Shown piece by piece: positions 1 through 8,856 of a stretch of 64,000 nucleotides of DNA (positions within the stretch are counted from its first letter, which is position 1; each line of letters starts with the position of its first letter). The stretch covers positions 248,001 to 312,000 of the forward strand of contig NZ_MDJR01000001.1 in NCBI RefSeq assembly GCF_001730685.1, read 5' to 3'. The DNA is from Caloranaerobacter ferrireducens (GTDB lineage Bacteria; Bacillota; Clostridia; Tissierellales; Thermohalobacteraceae). Below the pieces are notes generated by a model that searched no databases, had not been told where the DNA came from, and was given only the letters and a program-made list of their open reading frames with translations. The translations under genes and the position numbers were made by a program.

Positions 1-1
1 G

Positions 2-427
2 GTGATTATAGGTACTCTAGCAGTTAGAAATCCGGAACTTTTAGAACAATTAATAAAAGACTATGGTAATAGAATTGTAGTTTCTATAGATGCTAATGAT
101 GGTTTTGTAGCAGTTGACGGATGGATAAACTTAAGTTCTATTAATTCAATCGAATTTGCAAAGGATTTAGAAAGAATCGGTGTAAAAACAATTGTATATA
201 CAGATATATCAAAGGATGGAATGATGAAAGGACCTAACTTTAAAGTATATGAGGAATTAAAGAAAAAAGTTAATATTAATATAATTGCCTCAGGTGGAAT
301 TAGTAGTGTAGGAGATGTAAAAAAGTTAAAGGAAATAGGTGTTTATGGTTGCATAGTAGGAAAGGCCATCTATAGTGGAGCAGTAAAGATTACTGAGCTA
401 CTTAAATATCAGATAATTAAGGATTAA
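2..427 (+). CDS. hisA: HisA, C-terminal part (cut by window edge)
   Basis: Phosphoribosylformimino-5-aminoimidazole carboxamide ribotide isomerase, the TIM-barrel enzyme that opens the ProFAR ring in histidine synthesis. Only about 141 C-terminal residues are present; the GTG at position 2 is an internal Val, not a start. The catalytic Asp region TDISKDGMMKGPN and the phosphate-binding IIASGGISS segment are visible. hisF follows after 21 nt, so this is a his operon entering from the left. Identity rests on these motifs plus the hisF-hisIE context. Confidence 0.96.
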   Translation: MIIGTLAVRNPELLEQLIKDYGNRIVVSIDANDGFVAVDGWINLSSINSIEFAKDLERIGVKTIVYTDISKDGMMKGPNFKVYEELKKKVNINIIASGGISSVGDVKKLKEIGVYGCIVGKAIYSGAVKITELLKYQIIKD

Positions 428-448
428 ATTGTCAATGGGGGTGCTTAA

Positions 449-1213
449 ATGCTTACAAAAAGAATAATACCATGCCTTGATGTTAAAGCTGGAAGGGTTG
501 TTAAAGGGACTAAGTTTAAAAATATAAAAGATGTTGATGATCCAGTAGAGCTTGCTAAATATTATAATGATCAGGGGGCAGATGAATTAGTGTTTTATGA
601 TATTACAGCTTCTTATGAAAAAAGGAATATACTTTTAGATGTAGTTGAAAGAACGGCAGAAGAAGTATTTATCCCATTTACAGTAGGTGGAGGTATAAGA
701 ACCATTGATGATTTTACTGTATTACTTAGGGCAGGAGCAGATAAAATTTCTATCAATTCAGCTGCAGTAAGAAGCCCTAATTTAATAAAGGAAGCTGCAT
801 TAAAGTTTGGGTCACAATGTGTTGTACTTTCAATTGATGCGAAAAGGATGGACGGAAAAGAAAGATGGAATGTTTTTATAAATGGAGGAAGACTTGATAC
901 AGGTCTTGATGCAATTGAATGGGCTAAACTTGGTGTTAGATTGGGAGCAGGAGAACTTGTAATAAATAGTATAGATGCTGATGGGGTCAAAAAAGGATAT
1001 GATATTGAGTTAATTAAAATAATTTCTGAAGAAGTTAATGTTCCGGTCATAGCTTCTGGTGGTGCAGGAAAAAAGGAGGATTTTTATGAAGTGTTATATG
1101 AAGGAAAGGCCGATGCTGCATTAGCTGCCTCTGTATTTCATTTTAAAGAGATTCTTATACAGGATTTAAAAAAGTATTTAGATAAAAAAGGCATAGCGGT
1201 GAGAAAGGGATGA
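449..1213 (+). CDS. hisF: Imidazole glycerol phosphate synthase subunit HisF
   Basis: Cyclase subunit of IGP synthase. Using ammonia delivered by HisH, it converts PRFAR to imidazole glycerol phosphate and AICAR. It is 254 residues, the usual length, and begins with [15 protein letters not shown], which carries catalytic Asp11. The second catalytic Asp130 lies in VVLSIDAKR, and phosphate loops TVGGGIR and IASGGAG are present. An SD-like GGGGGTG precedes the ATG. It ends in TGA, showing that UGA is a stop in this genome. hisIE follows after 5 nt. No hisH is in view; it should lie left of the window. Confidence 0.97.
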   Translation: MLTKRIIPCLDVKAGRVVKGTKFKNIKDVDDPVELAKYYNDQGADELVFYDITASYEKRNILLDVVERTAEEVFIPFTVGGGIRTIDDFTVLLRAGADKISINSAAVRSPNLIKEAALKFGSQCVVLSIDAKRMDGKERWNVFINGGRLDTGLDAIEWAKLGVRLGAGELVINSIDADGVKKGYDIELIKIISEEVNVPVIASGGAGKKEDFYEVLYEGKADAALAASVFHFKEILIQDLKKYLDKKGIAVRKG

Positions 1214-1218
1214 AATAG

Positions 1219-1848
1219 ATGGAGTTTGTTGAGAAAATAAAGTTTGATTTCAATGGTTTGGTTCCAGCTATAGTACAAGATGTAGAAACTAAAGAAGTTT
1301 TAATGCTTGCATATATGAATAAAGAATCTTTGCTAAAGACAATTGAGACGGGTAAAACATGGTTTTACAGTAGAAGTAGAAAAAAATTATGGAATAAAGG
1401 AGAAACATCGGGTAATTTTCAAGAGATTGTAGGTATGTATTATGATTGTGACGGTGATTCGATACTTATTAAAGTTAAGCAAAAGGGAGTAGCGTGTCAT
1501 ACAGGGGAATACTCTTGTTTTTACAATAAGATTTTAGAATCTAGAGCTTTAAGTAATAAAGACAATATAGATAAATTTATTAATTATCTATACAAACTGA
1601 TAGAAGATAGGAAAAATAATCCAAAAGAAGGTTCATATACGAGTTATTTATTTGAAAAAGGTTTGGATAAAATTCTTAAAAAAATAGGAGAAGAAACAAG
1701 TGAAGTTATAATTGGAGCTAAAAATAAAAGTAAAGAGGAAGTAATATATGAAGTTTCTGACTTAGTATATCATATTCTTGTTTTGATGGTAGAAATGAGA
1801 TTAACAGTTGAAGATATTAAAAGAGAGCTTTATAAAAGACATAAATAG
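1219..1848 (+). CDS. hisIE: Bifunctional phosphoribosyl-AMP cyclohydrolase / phosphoribosyl-ATP pyrophosphatase
   Basis: Fusion of the second and third enzymes of histidine synthesis. The N-terminal half (about 1-110) is the HisI cyclohydrolase with the motif [12 protein letters not shown] and the metal-binding CDGDSIL and [13 protein letters not shown] segments. The C-terminal half (about 120-209) is the all-helical HisE pyrophosphatase, with the acidic [13 protein letters not shown] helix. 209 residues is normal for HisIE fusions. It starts 5 nt after hisF and is followed directly by a strong terminator, so it is the last gene of the his operon. Confidence 0.96.
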   Translation: MEFVEKIKFDFNGLVPAIVQDVETKEVLMLAYMNKESLLKTIETGKTWFYSRSRKKLWNKGETSGNFQEIVGMYYDCDGDSILIKVKQKGVACHTGEYSCFYNKILESRALSNKDNIDKFINYLYKLIEDRKNNPKEGSYTSYLFEKGLDKILKKIGEETSEVIIGAKNKSKEEVIYEVSDLVYHILVLMVEMRLTVEDIKRELYKRHK

Positions 1849-1883
1849 GCTTAAGATAAAATATCTTAAGCCTTTATTTTTTC
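1847..1883 (+). terminator. Rho-independent terminator of the his operon
   Basis: A perfect 11-bp stem (1848-1858 with 1862-1872) around an AAA loop is followed by a T-rich run. The stem begins at the last base of the hisIE stop codon. Confidence 0.9.
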
Positions 1884-1957
1884 TTGAAACTTATATTTAT
1901 TTAATAATATAAATGGTATAAAATTAAGTTACAGTAAAAAGTAAAGAGGTGTTTATA

Positions 1958-3679
1958 TTGATACTAACAATACTTACTAGTTTAGTAAATAGAGTCGGAA
2001 CAATAATAATACTGGCTTTTATTATGTCAAAAATAAATTTATTTAGGAAGCTTGTTACTAAGAGAAATATTAGCCTCTCAGATAAATTTATTCTTTCAAT
2101 ACTTTTCGGAATATTTGGTATAATTGGAACTTATTCAGGTATACCGGTTAAAGGGGCACTGGCAAATTCTAGGGTAATAGGTGTATTTGTTGGAGGACTT
2201 TTAGGGGGCCCTTTTGTAGGAATATTATCAGGTATAATTGCAGGATTTCACAGATGGGTTATAGATGTAGGAGGGTTTACAGCTGTAGCCTGTGCAATTT
2301 CAACGATTATAGAGGGCATAATGGCTGGGATGTTAAGTGAAAAGTTTTACAAAACCGAAAGTAAATGGTTGTTTTCTTTAGTTATGGGAATTATTGCTGA
2401 GACTATTCAGATGATAATAATCCTTATAGTAGCTAAACCTTTTATAGAAGCAGTTAATTTGGTAGAAATAATCGGTATACCAATGATAATTGCTAATTCC
2501 ATAGGTATAGCGATATTTATTGCTATTACAGAGAGTATATTTAAGGATCAGGAGAGGGCAGCTGCATATCAAGCACAGATAGCATTAAAAATAGCCAATA
2601 AGACATTAAAATATTTTAGAAAAGGTTTTAATGCTGAAACAGCACGTGAAACGGCGCAGATAATTTATGAGATGACTGATTTAAAAGCAGTTGCTTTTAC
2701 AGATAGGAAAAAGATTTTAGCTCATGTTGGAGCTGGTGAAGACCATCATAAAGCCGGTGATAGAATAAAGACTACTATTACAAAGGAGGTAATTAAAAGT
2801 GGCAAATATATAGTAGCGAATTCTAAAGAGAAAATTGATTGCGATATTCATAGGTGTGGATTAAAGTCAGCTATTATAGTTCCTTTGAAAGAAAACAATA
2901 AAGTAATTGGTACGTTGAAACTTTACAAAACTGATGAGAATTCAATTACTCAGGTTGATATGGAATTGGCCTTAGGATTAGGCTTACTTTTCTCAACACA
3001 AATTGAATTAAGTAAAATAGAGTATCAGTCTGAATTACTTGCAAAGGCTGAATTGAAGGCTCTACAGGCTCAAATTAATCCTCATTTTCTATTTAATGCT
3101 ATAAACACAATAGTATCATTTATAAGGACAAAACCAGATAAGGCGAGGGAGCTTTTATTACATTTAGGTTCATATTTCAGGAAAAATTTGCAGCAGAGTG
3201 GAGAGGAGGTTGAACTTACAAAGGAAATAGAACATGTAAAATCTTATCTTGAAATAGAGAAAGCAAGATTTGGAGATAAGTTAAATGTAAAGTTTGATAT
3301 ACCGGATAAAATAACTTGTTTTTTACCTCCTCTAATATTGCAGCCTATAGTAGAAAATTCTATTAAACATGGCATAATGGAAAAACTTGAAGGAGGTACT
3401 ATAATAATTAAAGCTATTGATGATGAAAAAGAAACAATATTAATTGTAAAAGACGACGGTGTCGGAATGGATGAGGAATATATAAAGCATATCTTTTCTA
3501 AAAGAGAGGGAAATGATTCAGTAGGACTTATAAATGTAAATAATAGGCTAAAAAATAAATATGGTGAAGAATATGGTTTGAAAATTGAAAGTGAGCTAGG
3601 AGTTGGAACAACTGTAATAATGAGGATTCCTAAAAACTCAAAGGAGGATAGCTTGAATGATAAGGTGCATAATTGTTGA
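1958..3679 (+). CDS. LytS-type sensor histidine kinase
   Basis: Membrane sensor kinase of the LytS/YpdA/BtsS class. Residues about 1-190 form a hydrophobic 5TM-LYT sensor with Gly-rich loops, about 205-345 a GAF-like domain, and then a His_kinase domain with LQAQINPHFLFNAIN (His376 the likely phospho-acceptor). The HATPase domain has PLILQPIVENSIKHG, VKDDGVGM and GLINVNNRL. I chose TTG at 1958 because AAAGAGGTG lies just upstream; an in-frame GTG at 1949 is inside that ribosome site. The response regulator overlaps its 3' end and a CstA-type transporter follows, which resembles E. coli BtsSR/BtsT. A pyruvate-like ligand is therefore inferred, not shown. Confidence 0.93.
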   Translation: MILTILTSLVNRVGTIIILAFIMSKINLFRKLVTKRNISLSDKFILSILFGIFGIIGTYSGIPVKGALANSRVIGVFVGGLLGGPFVGILSGIIAGFHRWVIDVGGFTAVACAISTIIEGIMAGMLSEKFYKTESKWLFSLVMGIIAETIQMIIILIVAKPFIEAVNLVEIIGIPMIIANSIGIAIFIAITESIFKDQERAAAYQAQIALKIANKTLKYFRKGFNAETARETAQIIYEMTDLKAVAFTDRKKILAHVGAGEDHHKAGDRIKTTITKEVIKSGKYIVANSKEKIDCDIHRCGLKSAIIVPLKENNKVIGTLKLYKTDENSITQVDMELALGLGLLFSTQIELSKIEYQSELLAKAELKALQAQINPHFLFNAINTIVSFIRTKPDKARELLLHLGSYFRKNLQQSGEEVELTKEIEHVKSYLEIEKARFGDKLNVKFDIPDKITCFLPPLILQPIVENSIKHGIMEKLEGGTIIIKAIDDEKETILIVKDDGVGMDEEYIKHIFSKREGNDSVGLINVNNRLKNKYGEEYGLKIESELGVGTTVIMRIPKNSKEDSLNDKVHNC

Positions 3680-4421
3680 AGATGAAATGCCTGCAAGGGA
3701 GGAAATGAAATATTTGTTACAGGAGTTTGATGACATAGACATAGTTGGGGAAGCAACTCATGGATTAGAAGCTATTGAATTAATTCAAAGGTTAAAGCCT
3801 GATTTGATTTTTTTAGACATAAAGATGCCTAAGATTAGTGGAATAGAGGTGGCAGAGCATGTTGTGAAAGGTGAATATGTTCCTTTAATAGTATTTGTTA
3901 CAGCCTTTGATCAGTTTGCTATAAAGGCCTTTGAGGTAAATGCTGTCGATTATTTACTAAAACCTATATCTAAGGAACGACTTAAAAAGGCAATAGAAAA
4001 AGTAAAAGAGATGTATTATAGTAAAGCAGATTATGATGATAGGTTAGAAAAACTTTTAAGATTTATAAAGAATGAAAAAAGGAAAGAAATCGGTAAAATA
4101 TCTGTATATAAAAACGGCAAACTGATACCTTTAGATCCCGGTGAAATAATTTATATTACAGTAGAAGGAAGAAGTACAATTATAGTTTCTACAAAAGGGA
4201 AATTTGAATCAAATAATACGTTAAGTCAGCTTGAAAAAAAACTTAATACAAAGAATTTTTTTAGGAGTCATAGAAGTTTTTTAATAAATCTTGATTATAT
4301 AGAGGAAATTGAGCCATGGTTTAACAGTACATATCGGATTAAGATGAAATATAGCAAAGAAAAGATACCTGTAAGTAGGAGCCAAGTTAAAGAATTCAGA
4401 GGGATAATGAATATAAGCTAA
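3657..4421 (+). CDS. LytTR-family response regulator
   Basis: Receiver domain (about 1-120) with acidic residues E8/D9, phospho-acceptor Asp54 in LIFLDIKMP, and the conserved Lys in LLKPIS. A C-terminal LytTR DNA-binding domain (about 150-254) contains FFRSHRSFLINLDYIEEI and ends with VSRSQVKEFRG. It overlaps the kinase by 23 nt and has its own AAGGAGG 10 nt before the ATG, so the two are translationally linked. The probable target is the next gene, whose upstream region carries a 21-bp-phased direct repeat. Confidence 0.95.
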   Translation: MIRCIIVEDEMPAREEMKYLLQEFDDIDIVGEATHGLEAIELIQRLKPDLIFLDIKMPKISGIEVAEHVVKGEYVPLIVFVTAFDQFAIKAFEVNAVDYLLKPISKERLKKAIEKVKEMYYSKADYDDRLEKLLRFIKNEKRKEIGKISVYKNGKLIPLDPGEIIYITVEGRSTIIVSTKGKFESNNTLSQLEKKLNTKNFFRSHRSFLINLDYIEEIEPWFNSTYRIKMKYSKEKIPVSRSQVKEFRGIMNIS

Positions 4422-4436
4422 ATGTAGTTCACACAA

Positions 4437-4512
4437 GAATATTGCAGTTTAAGAGCGAATATTTGCAATTTAATCCTATTCCCCCTATTTTATTACTACT
4501 TAAAGCTATAAT
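4437..4512 (+). promoter_or_regulatory. Predicted LytTR tandem site and activator-dependent promoter of the CstA-type gene
   Basis: Two imperfect direct repeats, GAATATTGCAGTTTA (4437-4451) and GAATATTTGCAATTTA (4457-4472), are offset by 20-21 bp (two helical turns), as expected for a regulator binding one DNA face. A TATAAT at 4507-4512 has no recognisable -35 17 bp upstream, which fits an activated promoter. Binding by the adjacent regulator is inferred; the match to the general LytTR consensus is only partial. Confidence 0.5.
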
Positions 4513-4552
4513 AAAACTAAAATAAATAATATTATAATAGGGGGTAGAAAGC

Positions 4553-5983
4553 ATGGTATCATTCTTAACTTCTATCTTAATTTTAGTATTGGGATATTTC
4601 ACTTATGGTAAATTTGTGGAAAAGGTTTTCGGAGTTGATGAAAAGAGACCTACTCCTGCAGTTGCAATGAATGATGGGGTGGATTTTGTTCAATTAAGCT
4701 GGCCGAAAATCTTTCTTATTCAATTCTTAAATATTGCAGGTTTAGGACCAATCTTTGGTGCAATAATGGGTGCCTTATTTGGACCGGCGGCATTTTTATG
4801 GATTGTATTAGGTAGTATTTTTGCTGGTGCTGTACATGATTACTTTTCAGGCATGCTTTCAGTTAGACATGAGGGGAAAAGTATTTCAGAGATTGTAGGT
4901 ATTTATCTAGGCGAGAAAGCAAGAAAGATAATGAGGATTTTTTCAGTAGTATTACTAATACTAGTCGGAACTGTATTCATGACTGGACCCGCTAAGCTTT
5001 TGGCAAGTCTTAATTTAGGTGGAATAGGTAGTGCTAGTGTATGGTTAGGAATTATAATTGTATATTATTTCTTAGCCACTATTCTTCCTGTAGATAAGGT
5101 GATTGGTAGGATATATCCATTATTTGGTGCAGCTTTATTGATAATGGCAGTTGGAATAGGAGGTATGTTAGTTATTAAAGGATATAACATTCCAGAAATA
5201 GCACTAACTAATCTACATCCAAAAGGGTTACCAATTTGGCCTATGTTATTTGTAACGATTGCTTGTGGTGCTATTAGTGGTTTCCACGCTACACAATCAC
5301 CAATGATGGCAAGATGTATTTCTAATGAAAAATATGGAAGAAGAATTTTCTATGGAGCAATGATTTCTGAAGGTATTATAGCATTAATATGGGCAGCAGC
5401 AGCTATGTCCTTCTTTGATGGTGGTATATTAGGATTAAATGAGACTATAGCAAGTGGTGGACCAGGAGCAGTTGTTAAAACTATTTCAAGTAGTTTGCTT
5501 GGACCTATAGGTGGGGTACTTGCTATGCTAGGTGTTATAGCAGCGCCTATAACATCAGGAGATACTGCATTTAGAAGTGCAAGACTAGTTATTGCAGATG
5601 CATTAGGATTTAAGCAAGGTGAAATTAAAAAGAGATTAATGCTTGCAGTACCACTATTTGCAGTAGGTTTTACTTTAACAAGAATTGACTTTGGAATAAT
5701 ATGGAGATATTTTGCATGGTCAAATCAAACATTAGCAATGATAGTCCTTTGGGCTTCAGCAGCGTATTTAATGATTAATAAAAAGCTACACTGGATTGCT
5801 ACAATTCCTGCTACATTCATGACAGCAGTAAGTGTAACTTATATACTTCAAGCCCCAGAAGGATTTAGGTTACCTACTACTATTTCATATCCGGTTGGTA
5901 TAATTGTAGCTGTTATTGCTTTAGTTATATTTATGACTAAATTTAAAAATATTAAGGAGTTAGAAACTGAAGTAGAAGCATAA
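4553..5983 (+). CDS. CstA-family carbon starvation / pyruvate-type transporter
   Basis: Multi-pass membrane protein of 476 residues, the short CstA form common in Gram-positives (enteric CstA/BtsT are near 700). Family segments include LNIAGLGPIFGAIMGALFGP, AVHDYFSGMLSVRHEGKSI and GFHATQSPMMARC, and it runs as many hydrophobic helices to the end. CstA-family members such as BtsT carry pyruvate with protons, others peptides. The linked LytS/LytTR genes favour pyruvate or a related carboxylate (inference). GGGGG before ATG 4553 serves as ribosome site, and a terminator follows. Confidence 0.9.
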   Translation: MVSFLTSILILVLGYFTYGKFVEKVFGVDEKRPTPAVAMNDGVDFVQLSWPKIFLIQFLNIAGLGPIFGAIMGALFGPAAFLWIVLGSIFAGAVHDYFSGMLSVRHEGKSISEIVGIYLGEKARKIMRIFSVVLLILVGTVFMTGPAKLLASLNLGGIGSASVWLGIIIVYYFLATILPVDKVIGRIYPLFGAALLIMAVGIGGMLVIKGYNIPEIALTNLHPKGLPIWPMLFVTIACGAISGFHATQSPMMARCISNEKYGRRIFYGAMISEGIIALIWAAAAMSFFDGGILGLNETIASGGPGAVVKTISSSLLGPIGGVLAMLGVIAAPITSGDTAFRSARLVIADALGFKQGEIKKRLMLAVPLFAVGFTLTRIDFGIIWRYFAWSNQTLAMIVLWASAAYLMINKKLHWIATIPATFMTAVSVTYILQAPEGFRLPTTISYPVGIIVAVIALVIFMTKFKNIKELETEVEA

Positions 5984-6014
5984 TTTTATATTATAAATAA
6001 CAAATTTATTAGAT

Positions 6015-6056
6015 AAAGAGATAGCTTTTGTTTACACAAAGGCTGTCTCTTTTTTA
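6015..6056 (+). terminator. Terminator after the CstA-type gene
   Basis: Stem AGAGATAGC-TTTGT pairs with ACAAA-GGCTGTCTCT around a short TTAC loop and is followed by six T. Repeat B1 begins directly at the T-run. Confidence 0.85.
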
Positions 6057-6169
6057 TAATCCATAGGAAATTATATTCCTTATTAAACTGTGGATAATTT
6101 TAAATATAATTTCCGTAATGGATTTCAACAAAATCTTCTTTAATTTATTCAAATCGAAGATTTTGTTCT
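6057..6169 (+). repeat. Dispersed twin-hairpin repeat, family B copy 1
   Basis: About 113 bp with two perfect inverted repeats in tandem: GGAAATTATATT (6066-6077) with AATATAATTTCC (6103-6114), and AACAAAATCTTC (6127-6138) with GAAGATTTTGTT (6156-6167). Similar copies lie at 23886-24000, 45686-45798, 46703-46802 and 61868-61981. Ends look like ATAATCC at the left and TTGTTC at the right. It has no coding potential. Confidence 0.85.
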
Positions 6170-6203
6170 ATTTTTCTTTGATACAAGAATAACAATTTAC
6201 ACA

Positions 6204-6285
6204 TATAATGATAATTGTTATCAAAAAGACTTGACAACTTTATTATTACATAATACAATGTAATAAAAAATGAAAATCAATATCA
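6204..6285 (+). promoter_or_regulatory. Fur-controlled promoter of the FTR1 gene
   Basis: A near-consensus sigma-A promoter, TTGACA (6231-6236), 17-bp spacer, TACAAT (6254-6259), is flanked by two Fur-box-like sequences. Positions 6204-6222 match the 19-bp box GATAATGATAATCATTATC at 16 of 19 positions. Positions 6271-6285 read TGAAAATCAATATCA, 13 of 14 against the 7-1-7 core. Iron-dependent repression is inferred from these boxes and the gene product. Confidence 0.8.
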
Positions 6286-6317
6286 ATTACGCATGTTAAT
6301 AAAGGAGAGGTGATCAT

Positions 6318-7133
6318 ATGTTTAGTAGTTTTTTACTTATATTTAGAGAAGGTCTTGAAGCAGCATTAATTATTGGGATTATATTAGGTTATTTAGCTAA
6401 AATAAATAAGAAAGACCTTAATAGCTATGTATATGCAGGTGTAGGAAGTGCTGTTTTAGCAAGTGGTGCAACTGCTTACTTATTTGAAGCGTTGGCAGGT
6501 GGCTTTGAAGGAAGAAGTGAAGAAATATTTGAAGGAATCATAATGCTTATTGCAGTAGTGATACTTACTTCAATGATTATTTGGATGAAAAATCAGAGTA
6601 AAGGTCTGAAAGAAGACCTACATAGAAAGATAGACAGCGCCGTTAGTGACAATAAAGTGTATGGATTAGCATCACTTGCTTTTTTATCAGTATATAGAGA
6701 AGGTGTAGAAGTTGTATTGTTTTTTAAAGCACTATCCAGTCAAGTATCATGGTTAAGTTCTTTAATTGGTTCAATTATTGGGCTAATAGCAGCAATTGCC
6801 GTAGCATACATTATATTTAAGACTACAATAAAATTAAATTTACAACAATTCTTTAAAGTTACCGGAGGGTTAATAATATTAATTGCAGCAGGGCTATTTG
6901 CTCATGGAATTCACGAGCTACAGGAAGCGCATGTAATTCCTATAATAGTTGAACATTTATATAACATAAATAGTATATTAAATGAAAAAGGAACTATAGG
7001 TTCAATATTAAAGGCTATGTTTGGGTATAATGGCAATCCATCTTTAATTGAGGTAATTAGTTATTGGGGTTATTTAGGAGTTGTAGGATTAAAGTATTTT
7101 AAAGATGAAAATATTGTTAAAGAAGGTGCTTAA
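6318..7133 (+). CDS. FTR1-family high-affinity iron permease
   Basis: Integral membrane protein of 271 residues with about seven hydrophobic segments. The two REXXE iron-binding motifs of the FTR1/EfeU family are present: REGLE at residues 10-14 in the first helix and REGVE at 127-131 in the fourth. AGGAGAGGTGATC precedes ATG 6318. No EfeO or EfeB partner lies beside it, so it is a stand-alone permease; the electron or ferroxidase partner, if any, is elsewhere. Promoter and Fur boxes lie just upstream, and it is monocistronic with a terminator. Confidence 0.92.
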   Translation: MFSSFLLIFREGLEAALIIGIILGYLAKINKKDLNSYVYAGVGSAVLASGATAYLFEALAGGFEGRSEEIFEGIIMLIAVVILTSMIIWMKNQSKGLKEDLHRKIDSAVSDNKVYGLASLAFLSVYREGVEVVLFFKALSSQVSWLSSLIGSIIGLIAAIAVAYIIFKTTIKLNLQQFFKVTGGLIILIAAGLFAHGIHELQEAHVIPIIVEHLYNINSILNEKGTIGSILKAMFGYNGNPSLIEVISYWGYLGVVGLKYFKDENIVKEGA

Positions 7134-7135
7134 AT

Positions 7136-7182
7136 CACACAAAAGCTGCTGGCTTATAATGTCAGCAGCTTTTTTGTGTTAG
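7136..7182 (+). terminator. Terminator after FTR1
   Basis: Long stem ACACAAAAGCTGCTGGC with GTCAGCAGCTTTTTTGTGT around TTATAAT. The T-run is inside the descending arm, so the stem may act in both directions. Confidence 0.8.
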
Positions 7183-7301
7183 TTGAGTACTAATTATGAG
7201 TTTTTGTGATAAAATAAATAAAGCCTAATTAAAATGGTAAATAAAAATAATGAATAGCGAGAAGCGAATAGTGAACAATGAAATTATAATGAGGTGACAG
7301 T

Positions 7302-8258
7302 ATGGAAGAAAAAGATTTATACAGAGTATATTCAGTCTATTTAAAAAATAAATATGGAGAAAAAGTTTATAAACTTCCAATAAATTTACCGATTACATGT
7401 CCTAATAGAGATGGATCAGTAGGATATGGAGGTTGTATTTTTTGTGGAGAAGTAGGTGCAGGTTTTGAGAGTTTATCAAATATGATTCCAGTAAGAGAGC
7501 AGATTTTAACAAATAAAGCATATATTAAAAAAAAGTATAAAGCGAATAAATTTATAGCTTACTTTCAAAACTTTACAAATACATATATGGATATAGATTC
7601 ATTTAAGAAAAATATCACAGAATCTATATTAGAAGATATTGTCGAAATTGACATATCTACAAGACCAGATTGTATTTCTGATAAATATTTAGAATTTCTT
7701 GAAGAAATAAAAAATGATTATGGAGTTAATATTACTATAGAATTAGGATTACAGACTGTTAATTATCATACTTTAAAAAAAATTAACAGAGGGCATACTT
7801 TAGCAGAATTTATTGATAGCGTGATTAGGATTAAAAGTTTTGGATTTGAAATATGTACACATTTGATATTAAATCTGCCGTGGGATACAATGGATGATGT
7901 TATTGAAAACGCAAAAATATTGTCTGCTTTATCAGTTGATCAGGTTAAATTGCATTCTTTATATGTTGTTGAAAATACCCCTCTTGCGAAACTTTATAAA
8001 GAAGGAAGAATACAAATAATATCAAAGGATGAATATGTTTTAAGAGTTATTAATTTCTTAGAATATCTAAAACCTGATATTGTTGTACAGAGACTTATAG
8101 GAAGAGCTCCTGAAGATAATGCTTTATTTGTTAATTGGAATACAAGTTGGTGGAAGATAAAAGAGGAAATAATTAATAAAATGATAGAGTTAAAAACTTT
8201 TCAAGGAAAAAAATGCAGTTATTTAAATGGTAGTGCTCTTAAGAAATTTAAAGAATAG
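7302..8258 (+). CDS. TIGR01212-type radical SAM protein
   Basis: 318 residues with an atypical radical SAM cluster motif, Cys33, Cys45 and Cys48 (TCPNRDG...GGCIFCG). Conserved family segments follow: FQNFTNTY, DISTRPDCISD, ELGLQTVN, HLILNLPWDT and VKLHSLYVV. This is the YtqA/TIGR01212 family related to Elp3/MiaB-like enzymes, whose substrate is not established. A GAGGTGACAG ribosome site precedes ATG 7302. The upstream spacer contains a GAATAGCGA-like low-complexity stretch. The next gene follows after 73 nt and may be cotranscribed. Confidence 0.88.
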   Translation: MEEKDLYRVYSVYLKNKYGEKVYKLPINLPITCPNRDGSVGYGGCIFCGEVGAGFESLSNMIPVREQILTNKAYIKKKYKANKFIAYFQNFTNTYMDIDSFKKNITESILEDIVEIDISTRPDCISDKYLEFLEEIKNDYGVNITIELGLQTVNYHTLKKINRGHTLAEFIDSVIRIKSFGFEICTHLILNLPWDTMDDVIENAKILSALSVDQVKLHSLYVVENTPLAKLYKEGRIQIISKDEYVLRVINFLEYLKPDIVVQRLIGRAPEDNALFVNWNTSWWKIKEEIINKMIELKTFQGKKCSYLNGSALKKFKE

Positions 8259-8331
8259 TTTGAAAAATTTGAAGGATTTTAGTTTGTTGTGACGAAATTA
8301 TATGTAAAAGGTTAAATTGGAGGGGATTAAA

Positions 8332-8742
8332 ATGGTTAAATTAGTCTGTGGGAAAAATGGTACTGGAAAGACTAAGCGTTTAATAAAAATGGCTAATGAA
8401 AATGCGAAAGAGTCTTTGGGGGATATTGTGTTTATTGATTCAGATATAAAACATATGTTAGATCTTAATCATAAAATAAGATATATTAATGCCATGGAAT
8501 TTGAAGTTAAGGGTATTGAAATGTTCCATGGCTTTTTATGTGGTTTAATAGCAGAAGATTATGATATAGAGAAGATTTACATTGATGCAGTATATAAAAT
8601 TGTGGATATAGATATATCATTATTACCTGAATATATTCAAAGGTTAGAAAGCTTGGCTAATAAATTCAAAATAGATTTTATATTAAGTTTGAATATTGAA
8701 GAAAAAGATGTACCTGAAAGTATTAGGAAATATGTAATATAA
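8332..8742 (+). CDS. Small P-loop protein of unknown function
   Basis: 136 residues with a Walker A motif GKNGTGKT at residues 7-14. A Walker B-like strand IYIDAVYKIVD lies near residue 85, and a second hydrophobic strand IDFILSLNI lies near the end. It is too short for a full AAA or ABC ATPase and has no membrane segment. I chose ATG 8332 because GGAGGGG lies 6-7 nt upstream; an in-frame TTG at 8317 overlaps that site. Function unknown; the position after a radical SAM gene gives no clear clue. Confidence 0.75.
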   Translation: MVKLVCGKNGTGKTKRLIKMANENAKESLGDIVFIDSDIKHMLDLNHKIRYINAMEFEVKGIEMFHGFLCGLIAEDYDIEKIYIDAVYKIVDIDISLLPEYIQRLESLANKFKIDFILSLNIEEKDVPESIRKYVI

Positions 8743-8856
8743 TTAATATCAATTATGTTTAGATAGTTAAGGCTAAGAGAAGTAGATTTTACTGTATGAA
8801 AATTATCTAAAATAAAATAATATTGTTTATATAGATTAAGATAAATGATGTTATAA

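Noticed and set aside
613-1050. 145-residue open frame on the minus strand inside hisF
   Set aside because: Antisense shadow of a clear hisF gene; composition is Ser/Ile/Leu-rich without motifs and without a ribosome site.
3244-3756. 170-residue minus-strand frame across the kinase/regulator junction
   Set aside because: Runs opposite to two well-supported overlapping genes and has no ribosome site or family motif.
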